From Chitinophagales bacterium (lineage in GTDB: Bacteria; Bacteroidota; Bacteroidia; Chitinophagales; Saprospiraceae): a stretch of 64,000 nt of DNA. The stretch's first letter is position 1. Each line of letters begins with the position of its first letter. The stretch spans positions 88,542 to 152,541 of the forward strand of contig JAFLBO010000015.1 of NCBI GenBank assembly GCA_017303475.1, given 5' to 3'. Made by a program: the position numbers and the translations under genes. The notes under the pieces were generated by a model that was not told the origin of the DNA, ran no database searches, and saw only the letters and a list, made by a program, of their open reading frames with translations. Of the stretch, positions 1 through 7,602 are shown piece by piece.

Positions 1-2
1 GC

Positions 3-788
3 AACTCCCATATAGCCTCGCTTTTCATCATCACCTGCTGGATGGTTTTTGTACCGGTTCTGTTTCGGGAGCCCAGTCGCAAAAATTTCGCCCTGGCTGG
101 TTTGATTTTTGGCTTAACGAGCCTGATCAGGCCTACCAATGCGGTTGCAATAGTGTATCTGTTGTTTGCTGAAATGGCAGGCCCCAATGGTGGCAACTGG
201 AAAGACCGCCGGGATTTTTTGCTGAAGCATTGGAAATCCCTGCCCATTGCCGCCGCTATGGTGTTGCTGGTTTGGTTTCCACAATTGTGGTACTGGCATT
301 CCATTACCGGCCACTGGTTGTACTATTCTTACGATGAAGAAGGGTTTATCTACTGGCAATCCCCCAAAATCCTGCATGTGTTGTTTGATGTACAAAACGG
401 GCTGTTTGTGTACGCACCTATACTTTTCATGCCTGCCATCGGGCTGGTATACGGAGTCTGGCACAAGCGAAGAGAGGCGCTGGGTATTAGCGCTGTATTG
501 GCCATTTTGACCTACCTGTTTGCCAGTTGGCACACCTGGTCGTTTGGCGGGGCGTATGGTCACAGGTGTTATGTAGAGTGGCTGGGTTTTCTGGGTATTC
601 CCTTTTGCTGGTTTTTGCAAGAGTTAACAGCGCCTTCTGTTCGGGCCCGTTGGGCAGTTTCCGGCTTGATAGCAGCACTGATTTACCTCAGCATTGGATT
701 GAGCTATCTTTACCAATGGCCCTGGGAGCACCCGCAATGGACCTGGGGGCGGTTGCAAGAAACGATTTGTGGGTTGTTCCATTTTTAA
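3..788 (+). CDS. Polytopic membrane protein, C-terminal part (GT39-like glycosyltransferase)
   Basis: The frame is open to the window edge, so the N-terminus is missing; 261 residues remain. They form several hydrophobic segments joined by short loops, with a polar loop containing the RPTN motif after the second segment. A Leu-Ile-Arg-Pro-Thr sequence after a membrane helix is common in GT-C enzymes of the ArnT/PMT (GT39) kind, which move sugars from lipid carriers to substrates in the periplasm. The catalytic N-terminal acidic loop lies outside the window, so the family call is an inference. The gene converges on the nitroreductase, with a long palindrome between them. Confidence 0.5.
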   Translation, partial: NSHIASLFIITCWMVFVPVLFREPSRKNFALAGLIFGLTSLIRPTNAVAIVYLLFAEMAGPNGGNWKDRRDFLLKHWKSLPIAAAMVLLVWFPQLWYWHSITGHWLYYSYDEEGFIYWQSPKILHVLFDVQNGLFVYAPILFMPAIGLVYGVWHKRREALGISAVLAILTYLFASWHTWSFGGAYGHRCYVEWLGFLGIPFCWFLQELTAPSVRARWAVSGLIAALIYLSIGLSYLYQWPWEHPQWTWGRLQETICGLFHF

Positions 789-897
789 AAGTGATTTTTA
801 CTGCGGAGTTGCAGAGGCGCTTAAACTGAGAGTCTCATTTGGAGTGAGACTCTCAGTTTAAGTACCTCCGCAACTTCTAGATAAAAATCACTTTTAC
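788..897. repeat. Long imperfect palindrome (ACCGCGGAG family, copy 1)
   Basis: Outer arms AAAAGTGATTTTTA and its complement enclose GCGGAGTTGC / GCAACTTC-type arms and an inner perfect arm AAACTGAGAGTCTCA. The whole ~110 bp can fold into one hairpin. It fills the gap between two convergent genes, so it may also end transcription both ways. The outer ends match the right end of the element at 37257-37366. Confidence 0.8.
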
Positions 898-914
898 CTC
901 CCTCCAGAAAAGGG

Positions 915-1493
915 CTAAACCCAGGTGGTTTTATCAGCTATGCTACCACGCTGGCCCGGAATTTCTGCAGGCATTTCATGTGCAGCCACATAGAAAAAGC
1001 CCAGGCAACGTTCGCCGGCTTCCAGTTGCAGGAATTCACCAGACTCCAGTGCAGATTTCGGGGTGCTCCAGTAGCTGCCCAGTCCGATGGCAGCGCAAGT
1101 AAGCCACATATTCTGCACGGCCATAGCTACGGAGGCTATTTCCTCGAATTCCGGCAAATTCGCGGCTGGATCCGGGTGCAAAACGATAGCAATAACCGCA
1201 CCGGCGCGCAATGGATTAGCGCCTGCACCTTTCATTTTTTCCTCAGAAAACTGGTCTGCAGGGGTGTTTTTGCGGTAATATTCGGAAAGGTAGTCTGATA
1301 ATTTTTGGCGACTTTCAGCTGAATGAAACACCTTAAATCGCCATGGCTCGGTGCGTTTATGGGTGGGCGCCCAATTGGCATTTTCCAGAAGTTGTTCCAG
1401 AACGGCCCGGTCTACAGGCTGACCAGGCAGGTAAAACTTGGGGAAAACTGCGCGGCGTTGTTTGATCAGGGTGGAGATCTCGGACAAAGTCAT
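915..1493 (-). CDS. Nitroreductase family protein
   Basis: A 192-residue FMN-dependent nitroreductase-like protein, full length for the compact YdjA/TM1586 branch. Residues 10-20 (IKQRRAVFPKFY) are the usual N-terminal RRS/RRA-type FMN phosphate contact, followed by an NANWAPTHKRTEPWRF segment (the family's APS.xN.QPW position) and, near the C-terminus, GLGSYWSTP and CLGFFYVA. Such enzymes reduce nitroaromatics or quinones in the cytoplasm using NAD(P)H; the substrate cannot be told here. It lies downstream of crcB on the same strand, separated by a 160-bp tandem repeat that reaches to within 6 bp of the ATG. Confidence 0.85.
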   Translation of the reverse strand: MTLSEISTLIKQRRAVFPKFYLPGQPVDRAVLEQLLENANWAPTHKRTEPWRFKVFHSAESRQKLSDYLSEYYRKNTPADQFSEEKMKGAGANPLRAGAVIAIVLHPDPAANLPEFEEIASVAMAVQNMWLTCAAIGLGSYWSTPKSALESGEFLQLEAGERCLGFFYVAAHEMPAEIPGQRGSIADKTTWV

Positions 1494-1497
1494 GTGT

Positions 1498-1657
1498 GAA
1501 TGAGAGAGTGTGTGAATGAGAGAGTGTGTGAATGAGAGAGTGTGTGAATGAGTGAATGAGTGAGTGTGTGAATGAGAGAGTGTGTGAATGAGAGAGTGTG
1601 TGAATGAGTGAATGAGTGAATGAGTGAGTGTGTGAATGAGTGAGTGTGTGAATGAGT
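1498..1657. repeat. Tandem repeat, unit GTGTGAATGAGAGA/GTGTGAATGAGTGA
   Basis: About ten imperfect units of 14-16 bp (with 8-bp ATGAGTGA sub-units) run head to tail between crcB and the nitroreductase start. The array occupies the whole 5' leader of the nitroreductase. A very short relative (GTGTGAATGTGTGAGTG) precedes rpmA at about 2970. Confidence 0.9.
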
Positions 1658-1668
1658 GATTACCTATA

Positions 1669-2028
1669 TTATCCTAATTTCATACCCAGGAGTAGTGCGA
1701 GCAGGCATAGCAGGAGATTGCCAACAATATTCAGCAGGGCCATGAGGGGTTGTGTGTTTTGCCACAGCTGGAACGTTTCGGCGGTAAAGGTTGAGAAGGT
1801 ACTGAACCCTCCGCAGAAGCCTACAGCAAGCAGTAGTCTTCTGGATTCGGTAACGCCGGTACCTAGTTGTTGCTGCAGGATGAACCCCATTACCAGGCAA
1901 GCCAGGGCATTGGCAAGCAGCGTGGCCCAGGGGAATCTGGGCAACAGGGGTTGGATGCTCAAACTCAAGCCCCAACGGCACAAACTACCCAGGCCTCCGC
2001 CGAGAAAAACCAGTAGAAAAGACGGCAT
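1669..2028 (-). CDS. crcB: Fluoride exporter CrcB/Fluc
   Basis: 119 residues, standard for the Fluc fluoride-channel family, which forms antiparallel dimers in the inner membrane and lets F- leak out. Four transmembrane segments are visible. The signature GGGLGSLCRWGLS at residues 8-20 and the central GFCGGFSTFSTFTAE motif (the pore Phe/Ser/Thr track) are both present. The ATG at 2028 is chosen over a TTG 21 bp upstream because family members start a few residues before the GGxxG motif. A U-rich hairpin terminator ends 20 nt before the ATG, suggesting control by premature termination. Confidence 0.93.
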   Translation of the reverse strand: MPSFLLVFLGGGLGSLCRWGLSLSIQPLLPRFPWATLLANALACLVMGFILQQQLGTGVTESRRLLLAVGFCGGFSTFSTFTAETFQLWQNTQPLMALLNIVGNLLLCLLALLLGMKLG

Positions 2029-2047
2029 GGTTTTGCAAATAGTTAGC

Positions 2048-2079
2048 AAAAAAAAACCCCGACTAATTACAGCCGGGGC
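2048..2079 (-). terminator. Intrinsic terminator in the crcB leader
   Basis: On the minus strand a CCCCG/CGGGG stem is followed by nine T. It lies downstream of the rpmA terminator and just upstream of the crcB ATG, so it can only stop a transcript that starts in 2080-2230, i.e. the crcB leader itself. Confidence 0.6.
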
Positions 2080-2232
2080 AACAACTAAAAAATTAAGCTA
2101 TGAAAACAAAAACTTCTTGAGTCGAAACAGTGAGCGCGTGGTCAATTACGCGCTTTGCCAATGGGCATATCCTATAAACGCCAAAAAGACGAACAAAGTT
2201 TATGCCGCAAAACAAGGCGCAAGATAAAAAAG
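2080..2232 (-). promoter_or_regulatory. Possible structured leader of crcB
   Basis: Minus-strand segment between two terminators. It holds a perfect 7-bp hairpin (AGCGCGT, loop of 8, ACGCGCT) near 2131-2152. An eight-codon ATG...TGA frame (MPIGKARN) starts at 2168 and runs into that hairpin. Near 2193 there is an imperfect -7 box (TA, three bases, TTTG). No fluoride riboswitch consensus was found by eye. The role is inferred from position only. Confidence 0.3.
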
Positions 2233-2261
2233 AAAATGCCGCTTGTGCAAGCGGCATTTTT
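2233..2261 (-). terminator. Terminator of rplU-rpmA (bidirectional hairpin)
   Basis: Perfect GCCGCTTG/CAAGCGGC arms flanked by AAAA and TTTTT, about 10 bp after the rpmA stop on the minus strand. Confidence 0.85.
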
Positions 2262-2271
2262 AACATTTTAT

Positions 2272-2964
2272 TTATTCCGATTTGTCCCTGCCGCCGATGA
2301 GCATTTCCTGATACTCTTTCAGCTCGTCCCACTTGCCGTCTGCGGCAAACTTTGCCTGTGCAGGCCAGGAACTTGGGTCATGAATTTGATAGCGAGGACC
2401 GGCTGCATCCAGGATCTCTTTCAAGCGATCCACTGGAGCTTCAGCCAGTTCAGCCCAGGTATTGATACCGCCTTCTTTCAGAAGAGTTTCAATTTTCGGA
2501 CCAACGCCTTCGATGATTTTCAGATCGTCGAGTTTTGGCGCTTTTTCTTTCTTAGGCGCTGCCTTTTTTTCTTCAGCAGCTTCAGCTACCTCTGCTACTT
2601 CAGCTACCGGAGCTGCTTCTTTCTTTGGCTTTGGAGCCGGAGTAGCAGTGGTTTCTGTTTTAGGATTGGTTGGCTTCAGTACTGGCTTCACCGGAGTTTC
2701 AGGAACTTCGGAGAAAGGAATTACGCTTACGAAGCGACGATCCTTGTAGCCGCGTTTGAACACAACAACGCCATCAATACCGGCGTGCAGTGTGTGGTCG
2801 CGACCCATGTACACATTATCGCCGGCGTGGAATTTGGTACCACGCTGACGAATGATAATATTACCGGCAACCGCTTGCTGGCCGCCGAAGAGTTTTACAC
2901 CGAGACGTTTACTTTTACTGTCGCGGCCGTTATCCGAACTACCTACACCTTTCTTGTGTGCCAT
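2272..2964 (-). CDS. rpmA: Ribosomal protein L27 with C-terminal helix-hairpin-helix extension
   Basis: Residues 1-85 are a normal L27 (start MAHKKGVGSSDNGRDS, the N-terminal tail that reaches the peptidyl-transferase centre). Ordinary L27 ends there; this protein is 230 residues. Residues about 86-160 are a Pro/Ala/Glu/Lys-rich linker. Residues about 163-225 are a helix-hairpin-helix-like module (LKIIEGVGPKIETLLKEGGI), a fold that usually binds nucleic acid and that in other Bacteroidota can be found attached to ribosomal or other proteins. The gene follows rplU by 75 bp in the usual L21-L27 order. The frame is continuous with no sign of an error. The role of the extension is unknown. Confidence 0.93.
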   Translation of the reverse strand: MAHKKGVGSSDNGRDSKSKRLGVKLFGGQQAVAGNIIIRQRGTKFHAGDNVYMGRDHTLHAGIDGVVVFKRGYKDRRFVSVIPFSEVPETPVKPVLKPTNPKTETTATPAPKPKKEAAPVAEVAEVAEAAEEKKAAPKKEKAPKLDDLKIIEGVGPKIETLLKEGGINTWAELAEAPVDRLKEILDAAGPRYQIHDPSSWPAQAKFAADGKWDELKEYQEMLIGGRDKSE

Positions 2965-3039
2965 TGTTCAAAAGTGTGAATGTGTGAGTGAAAGTGGTTG
3001 ATACACACCCGGATGTTAAACATTCCGGACTGCCAGGAC

Positions 3040-3351
3040 TTACGCCTTAATGGAGTCAATCTTGATCTTGGTGAAGGACTGACGGTGGCCGTTTTTCTTC
3101 CGATAGCCTTTACGGCGTTTCTTGTGGAATACGATCACTTTGTCGCCTTTCACGTGAGTAAGAACGCTGGCGCTAATTTTAGCACCTTTGATGTTGGGCG
3201 CACCGATGGTTACTTTACCGTCGTTATCAATCAGATGAACGGTATCGAAACTTACAGCGTCGCCTTCGTTGGCTGCCAGCCGGTGGACGAAGATCTGCTG
3301 ACCTTCCTCAACTTTGAATTGTTGACCGGCGATGGAAACAATTGCGAACAT
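3040..3351 (-). CDS. rplU: Ribosomal protein L21
   Basis: 103 residues, normal length. Starts MFAIVSIAGQQFKV and ends with the basic KKRRKGYRKKNGHRQSFTKI region typical of L21, which binds 23S rRNA in the large subunit. First gene of the rplU-rpmA unit; a Bacteroidota promoter lies about 55 bp upstream. Confidence 0.97.
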   Translation of the reverse strand: MFAIVSIAGQQFKVEEGQQIFVHRLAANEGDAVSFDTVHLIDNDGKVTIGAPNIKGAKISASVLTHVKGDKVIVFHKKRRKGYRKKNGHRQSFTKIKIDSIKA

Positions 3352-3405
3352 TGTTGTAAATCAAAATTTTAGATGAAAAAGAACTCCTTTCTTTAAAAAG
3401 GCGGG

Positions 3406-3436
3406 CAAAGGTACTGCCATTAGCCCAAAAAACCAA
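3406..3436 (-). promoter_or_regulatory. Promoter of rplU-rpmA
   Basis: Minus strand: TTGG (-33) at 3433-3436, 19 bp, TACCTTTG (-7) at 3406-3413, matching the Bacteroidota sigma-A consensus. Confidence 0.75.
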
Positions 3437-3464
3437 GTACAAAGTCAAAGTTTCTGTCAATTTG

Positions 3465-4496
3465 TCAATGTTCCTGAATAAATTTTACAAAGGCCTGGTA
3501 GTATGCATCCTGCTCCTCAAAATTGTGCGCACTGTGTTCAAACATCAGGTATTGTTTATCCTGGGATGACACTCGGGCAAAAAAATCATCGGCCAGGCCA
3601 CTCGGGCACAAAAAATCATACCTCGCTGTACACACCAACACAGGTGTCGTCACGTTTTGAAGCTCCTCCCGAAACCCGGCATCGTGCAGCACCCGGTTGA
3701 ATTTCCGGCGCAATGAATTGGTTCTGCCCAGGTAGTAACCGGTTAGTGGAATATGTTCCGAAAGCAAATTTTCCCAAATTGGGTTTTCAGAAAGTGCGGT
3801 CACATCCAGCACAATGGTTTGCGCTCTTCTGGCTAACAAATTGATTTTCAATGATTCATCAAAGGAAAAAGGCGGCGCAACCGACTCGCAGTAATCCACA
3901 ATATCCAACCACTTTCCTGTATTAACTCCGTTGGTAATATACTCCCGCCCGATGCGCAGCATCATGGCGTGGCTCAAACTGTCGTTCAAAGGATAATGAT
4001 GCGTAGCATTGGCAAAAATCCAACCCTTGATGGCAGGATCCGGCCGGTTGGGTGCTGTCATATACTGACAGCCAACCATCCCGCCAAAACTTTTGGAAAG
4101 CAGGAACAACCTGACATCCTCGCCATAGCGACTTTTCAGCACAGAAATAACGTCTTCCAAATCCAAAGCATATTGTTCAAGATCTGAATAATCCACATTG
4201 TTATTTCCCTGGGAGCCGCCGGCATTGCGCTGATCAAAATACACCACTGCGGTTTGAGGATGTACAATTTCCTCCATTTTGCTGGTCATGTACTTGAAAC
4301 TGGAGGCTCCCGGTCCACCGTGAATAATGATCAGAAAAGTTTTACTGAGGGTGTTCCCGCGCACCTGAACGCGCATGGAGGCGCCGTCATGTTCAACATA
4401 AAAAACATCATCGGCATTAGAAGACAGGGTAATTTCTTCCCACCAGCAGCCCCCTAAAACCATGAATAGACTCCAGACAAGCAGCCATTTTTTCAT
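3465..4496 (-). CDS. Alpha/beta hydrolase lipoprotein (proline-iminopeptidase-like)
   Basis: 343 residues. A lipoprotein signal ends at GGC (Cys17). The mature part has the oxyanion-hole motif HGGPG and the DQRNAG segment typical of S33 proline iminopeptidase relatives. A nucleophile elbow reads SKSFGG, where the usual first Gly is Ser. Asp in TARYDFLCP and His in EHSAHNF complete a plausible triad. It is probably anchored in an envelope membrane facing the periplasm. Its ATG overlaps the stop of the upstream outer-membrane protein gene by 4 bp (ATGA), so the two are translated together. The substrate is unknown. Confidence 0.8.
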   Translation of the reverse strand: MKKWLLVWSLFMVLGGCWWEEITLSSNADDVFYVEHDGASMRVQVRGNTLSKTFLIIIHGGPGASSFKYMTSKMEEIVHPQTAVVYFDQRNAGGSQGNNNVDYSDLEQYALDLEDVISVLKSRYGEDVRLFLLSKSFGGMVGCQYMTAPNRPDPAIKGWIFANATHHYPLNDSLSHAMMLRIGREYITNGVNTGKWLDIVDYCESVAPPFSFDESLKINLLARRAQTIVLDVTALSENPIWENLLSEHIPLTGYYLGRTNSLRRKFNRVLHDAGFREELQNVTTPVLVCTARYDFLCPSGLADDFFARVSSQDKQYLMFEHSAHNFEEQDAYYQAFVKFIQEH

Positions 4497-5167
4497 TTTA
4501 TTTTGCCTTTTGAACGTGACACTACTTTAGGTTCCGTAATGAGAAAATGTTCAGGCGTAAAGATTAACCCAAGCTCCAGACTGGGGCGTAAATAAACGAT
4601 ATTGTTACTCGGCGCCATTAAAAGGGCCGAAAACCTGGCATAGGCAGATAGCCTTGTAGTAAGCGCTTTCCCTATGCCACTTCCAAGCGATAGCATGGCA
4701 TAGTGATAACCCGGGTAGCGCACCCGCGTTACTACCCGGGTTTGATGGTTTACCCGGTAGGTCTCACCGCCAAGCAGGGTGCGGCTATAACCCAAGGCTG
4801 GTGTAAACTCCCAAAAAAAACGGTTTGGTTTCACCTTCCGGAATCCGTAACCAAACAAAATATACAGATTATTATGATAATCCGGATGATGATAAAATGC
4901 CAGCTCAGCGCTCAAAAAACGGTCTTTAACACTGGTTTTAGGCGATTTCAGACCTCGGAAACGGGTAAACGCAATGCGTTTCACCGGAAATTCCAGTCCA
5001 CCCCGAAACCCCGGATAGATCAGACTGCCATTGAACCCGGCCCGAATGCTGGATGAGGTTTTATTTCTGGGATCCGGCCATTGCTGCGCAGCCAACTGCC
5101 AGGAAAGACCAAGGAAAATTACCCCCAAAAGCAATCCTGAAGGAAATCTCTTGAAGAGTTTAATCAT
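4493..5167 (-). CDS. Predicted outer-membrane beta-barrel protein, unknown function
   Basis: 224 residues from the ATG at 5167. A signal peptide ends near LAAQQW. The rest shows alternating polar/hydrophobic strands rich in Tyr, Phe, Gly and Arg (for example YILFGYGFRKVKPNRFFWEFTPALGYSRTL cut by turns), as in small outer-membrane barrels. No family recognised. A TTG 30 bp upstream would add ten residues, but the promoter box at 5195-5202 places that codon inside the -7 element, so the ATG is preferred. Translationally coupled to the hydrolase gene downstream. Confidence 0.6.
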   Translation of the reverse strand: MIKLFKRFPSGLLLGVIFLGLSWQLAAQQWPDPRNKTSSSIRAGFNGSLIYPGFRGGLEFPVKRIAFTRFRGLKSPKTSVKDRFLSAELAFYHHPDYHNNLYILFGYGFRKVKPNRFFWEFTPALGYSRTLLGGETYRVNHQTRVVTRVRYPGYHYAMLSLGSGIGKALTTRLSAYARFSALLMAPSNNIVYLRPSLELGLIFTPEHFLITEPKVVSRSKGKIK

Positions 5168-5194
5168 GTGCGTACGTTTTGAGTACTTGAGGCT

Positions 5195-5202
5195 CAAACA
5201 TA
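5195..5202 (-). promoter_or_regulatory. Promoter -7 box of the 5167-3465 operon
   Basis: TATGTTTG on the minus strand, about 27 bp before the ATG at 5167. The -33 region is weak (TTAC). Confidence 0.5.
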
Positions 5203-5400
5203 ATTAAAATTAACTTTTTTGTAACCCATTCTTTTATAGCAAATTTAATCAGTACTACTTCTAAAGCTGCTATTCCAAATCACACAAAATCCTGACGTAA
5301 ATCATGTTCGTTCAATAAACGCACCTAAATCCTGGTGGCTAGTTTTGCAGTTTCCTGCCAATACCTACTTAGTGTACAAAAAACACAACCACAATTTCAA

Positions 5401-5408
5401 TACATTTG
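5401..5408 (+). promoter_or_regulatory. Promoter -7 box of the GH97 gene
   Basis: TACATTTG, 17 bp before the ATG at 5426, giving a leader of only about 12 nt. No clear -33 box. Confidence 0.5.
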
Positions 5409-5425
5409 CCGTCAAACTAATATAC

Positions 5426-7528
5426 ATGAAACATCTCCTGTTCCTGCTGCTCCTGCTGCCCTGTCTGGCAAACGCCCAAAACACGCTGCGTTCAGTATCA
5501 TCTCCCGATAAAAAAGTGTCGGTTACTATCGGGCTCAACAAAACCGGCGAGCCGTTCTATAAAGTCAGCTTCAACGGAAAAACTGTGGTAGACTGGTCCA
5601 GATTGGGCTTTACTACCAAAGAAACAGACCTTCGAAGTGGATACACTTTAATGAATGCTCAAACAAGCACCTTTGATGAAACCTGGAAGCCAGTATGGGG
5701 TGAAGTTGCCCAGATCCGGAACCACTACAATGAACTGCGGTATACCATGGGACACCAGCAGTTGGGATCTGCCCTTACCATTCAATTCCGGGTATTTAAC
5801 GATGGCATCGGCTTTAGGTACGATTTCCTGACCAAGGATAATGAGGGCAAGAAACTCACTTTCACGGATGAATTGACGGAATTCCAAATGACCGGCGACC
5901 ACACGGCCTGGTGGATTCCAGGCGATTTCGACTCCAACGAACACGTATATACCACCTGTAAGATCAGTGAGATTGATTGCGCCCGCTACAACAGGGAGCA
6001 TGCCATTGCCACACAGCATATTGTGAAGATGAAAAATACCCAAACGCCCATTACCATGCGTATGGCCGATGGCACACACATAACGATTGCGGAGGCTGCT
6101 TTGGCTGACTTTGGGGCGCTTCACCTGGAAACAGACGTTAAAAAGCTGAAATTCAAGGCATTCCTCATTTCCACTGCCGATTCTACGGTAAAATCGGTTA
6201 ATACCCTGCCATTCCACACCCCCTGGCGGGTTGTTTTGTTGAGTAAAGATGCTGCCGGCATTCTGCAATCCAAACTGATTATGAACCTGAATGAGCCTTG
6301 CAAAATCCAGGACGTTTCCTGGATCAAGCCTCAGAAATATGTCGGCGTTTGGTGGGAAATGCACGTGGGCCTGGCCACCTGGGATTACGAAGCTACTGCT
6401 GATATGATGGCAGCCACGGGCAGAGAAGTAAAGGGAAAACACGGTGCAAACACTGAAAATGTGCTTCGCTACGTAGATTTTGCAGCCCAATACGGCTTCG
6501 ACGGAGTGCTGGTGGAAGGCTGGAATACCGGTTGGAAAGACTGGTTTGGCAAGATGAAAGATGAGGTATTTGACTTCGCCAAACCTTACCCGGACTTTGA
6601 TATGGACCGGATAAGCCGGTATGCCAAAGAGAAGGGCGTTAAGATTATTTCCCACCACGAAACCTCCGCCGCAGTGCCCAGTTATGAACGTCAGATGGAC
6701 GCAGCCTATGCATACATGAAGAAAAACGGGCAAAACGCTGTTAAGACAGGATATGTGGGCAAAATAATTCCACGTGGTGAATGGCACGACGGACAATGGA
6801 TGAACAACCACTACTTGCGCGTAGCGGAGCGTACAGCCCAAAACCAGATCATGGTAGATATGCATGAACCTGTGCGACCCAGTGGTTGGCATAGAACCTG
6901 GCCAAACTGGCTGGCCAGTGAAGCTACCCGTGGCCAGGAATTTAACGCCTGGAGTACCGGCAACCCTCCTGAACACGAGTGCATTTTACCATTCACACGC
7001 AGCCTTGGCGGCCCCATCGACTACACCCCCGGTATTTTTGAAGTGCGTATGAGCGCATACGACCCAAAGAAAACAGAGGTAGTACATACTACTGTTGCCA
7101 AACAACTTGCCTTGTATGTAACCCTGTACAGTCCGCTGCAAATGGCAGCCGACCTACCGGAAAACTATGAAAAGCGGCTCGATGTATTCCAGTTTATCCG
7201 CGATGTGCCTGTGGATTGGGATGATACAAAGATTCTTGAAGCCTCCATTGGCGATTATATGACAGTAGCCAGAAGACAAAAAGGCGCTCAAAACTGGTTT
7301 TTGGGGAGTATAACAGACGAAAATCCGCACAAATTTGAAGCCCGGCTTGACTTCCTGGCTCCGGGAAAAACCTACGTAGCCACTATTTATGCCGATGGCA
7401 AGGGCGCTCACTGGAAAGACAACCCTTATCCTGTGAGTATCCGCAGTATTGAGGTAAAAAAAGGCGACAAATTGTTGTTGGATCTGGCTGCCGGAGGAGG
7501 TTGTGCGGTTTCGTTCAAAGTAAAATAG
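5426..7528 (+). CDS. GH97 alpha-glucosidase (SusB type, inverting)
   Basis: 700 residues with a signal peptide (MKHLLFLLLLLPCLANAQ), so exported. The N-terminal beta-sandwich is followed by the (beta/alpha)8 barrel and a C-terminal beta domain. Glu412 (in HHETS), Glu481 (in DMHEPVRPSG) and Glu505 (in ATRGQE) are spaced 69 and 24 residues apart. That is the same spacing as Glu439, Glu508 and Glu532 of Bacteroides SusB, the two base/calcium glutamates and the acid of the inverting alpha-glucosidase. This points to cleavage of alpha-glucans or oligosaccharides in the periplasm rather than to the retaining alpha-galactosidase branch. No SusC/SusD pair or other starch gene is next to it. The start was chosen from the signal peptide and the promoter at 5401. 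Confidence 0.93.
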   Translation: MKHLLFLLLLLPCLANAQNTLRSVSSPDKKVSVTIGLNKTGEPFYKVSFNGKTVVDWSRLGFTTKETDLRSGYTLMNAQTSTFDETWKPVWGEVAQIRNHYNELRYTMGHQQLGSALTIQFRVFNDGIGFRYDFLTKDNEGKKLTFTDELTEFQMTGDHTAWWIPGDFDSNEHVYTTCKISEIDCARYNREHAIATQHIVKMKNTQTPITMRMADGTHITIAEAALADFGALHLETDVKKLKFKAFLISTADSTVKSVNTLPFHTPWRVVLLSKDAAGILQSKLIMNLNEPCKIQDVSWIKPQKYVGVWWEMHVGLATWDYEATADMMAATGREVKGKHGANTENVLRYVDFAAQYGFDGVLVEGWNTGWKDWFGKMKDEVFDFAKPYPDFDMDRISRYAKEKGVKIISHHETSAAVPSYERQMDAAYAYMKKNGQNAVKTGYVGKIIPRGEWHDGQWMNNHYLRVAERTAQNQIMVDMHEPVRPSGWHRTWPNWLASEATRGQEFNAWSTGNPPEHECILPFTRSLGGPIDYTPGIFEVRMSAYDPKKTEVVHTTVAKQLALYVTLYSPLQMAADLPENYEKRLDVFQFIRDVPVDWDDTKILEASIGDYMTVARRQKGAQNWFLGSITDENPHKFEARLDFLAPGKTYVATIYADGKGAHWKDNPYPVSIRSIEVKKGDKLLLDLAAGGGCAVSFKVK

Positions 7529-7573
7529 GTACATTTTTATTGGGTGCTCGACTCAAAGCCTGCACAATACCCA

Positions 7574-7581
7574 TACTTTTG
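7574..7581 (+). promoter_or_regulatory. Promoter -7 box of the zinc-ribbon lipoprotein gene
   Basis: TACTTTTG, 21 bp before the ATG at 7603. Confidence 0.5.
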
Positions 7582-7602
7582 TGCCAAATTTTACTTCAAC
7601 TA

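Noticed and set aside
1652..2227. Plus-strand 191-codon frame over crcB
   Set aside because: The minus-strand CrcB signature motifs are decisive.
2080..2232. Fluoride (crcB motif) riboswitch upstream of crcB
   Set aside because: The conserved ATGACTCCTAC-like end and the GGnGATGG start of the motif were not found; kept only as an undefined structured leader.
2155..2979. 274-codon frame antisense to rpmA
   Set aside because: L27 on the other strand is certain; the frame would start with TTG in the crcB leader and read through the rpmA terminator.
4493..5197. Start at the TTG (5197) for the outer-membrane protein
   Set aside because: That codon overlaps the predicted -7 promoter box; the ATG at 5167 starts just before the signal peptide.
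5648..6976. 442-codon open frame antisense to the GH97 gene
   Set aside because: The opposite strand has clear GH97 catalytic residues and a signal peptide; the antisense product shows no motif and follows the codon pattern of the sense gene.
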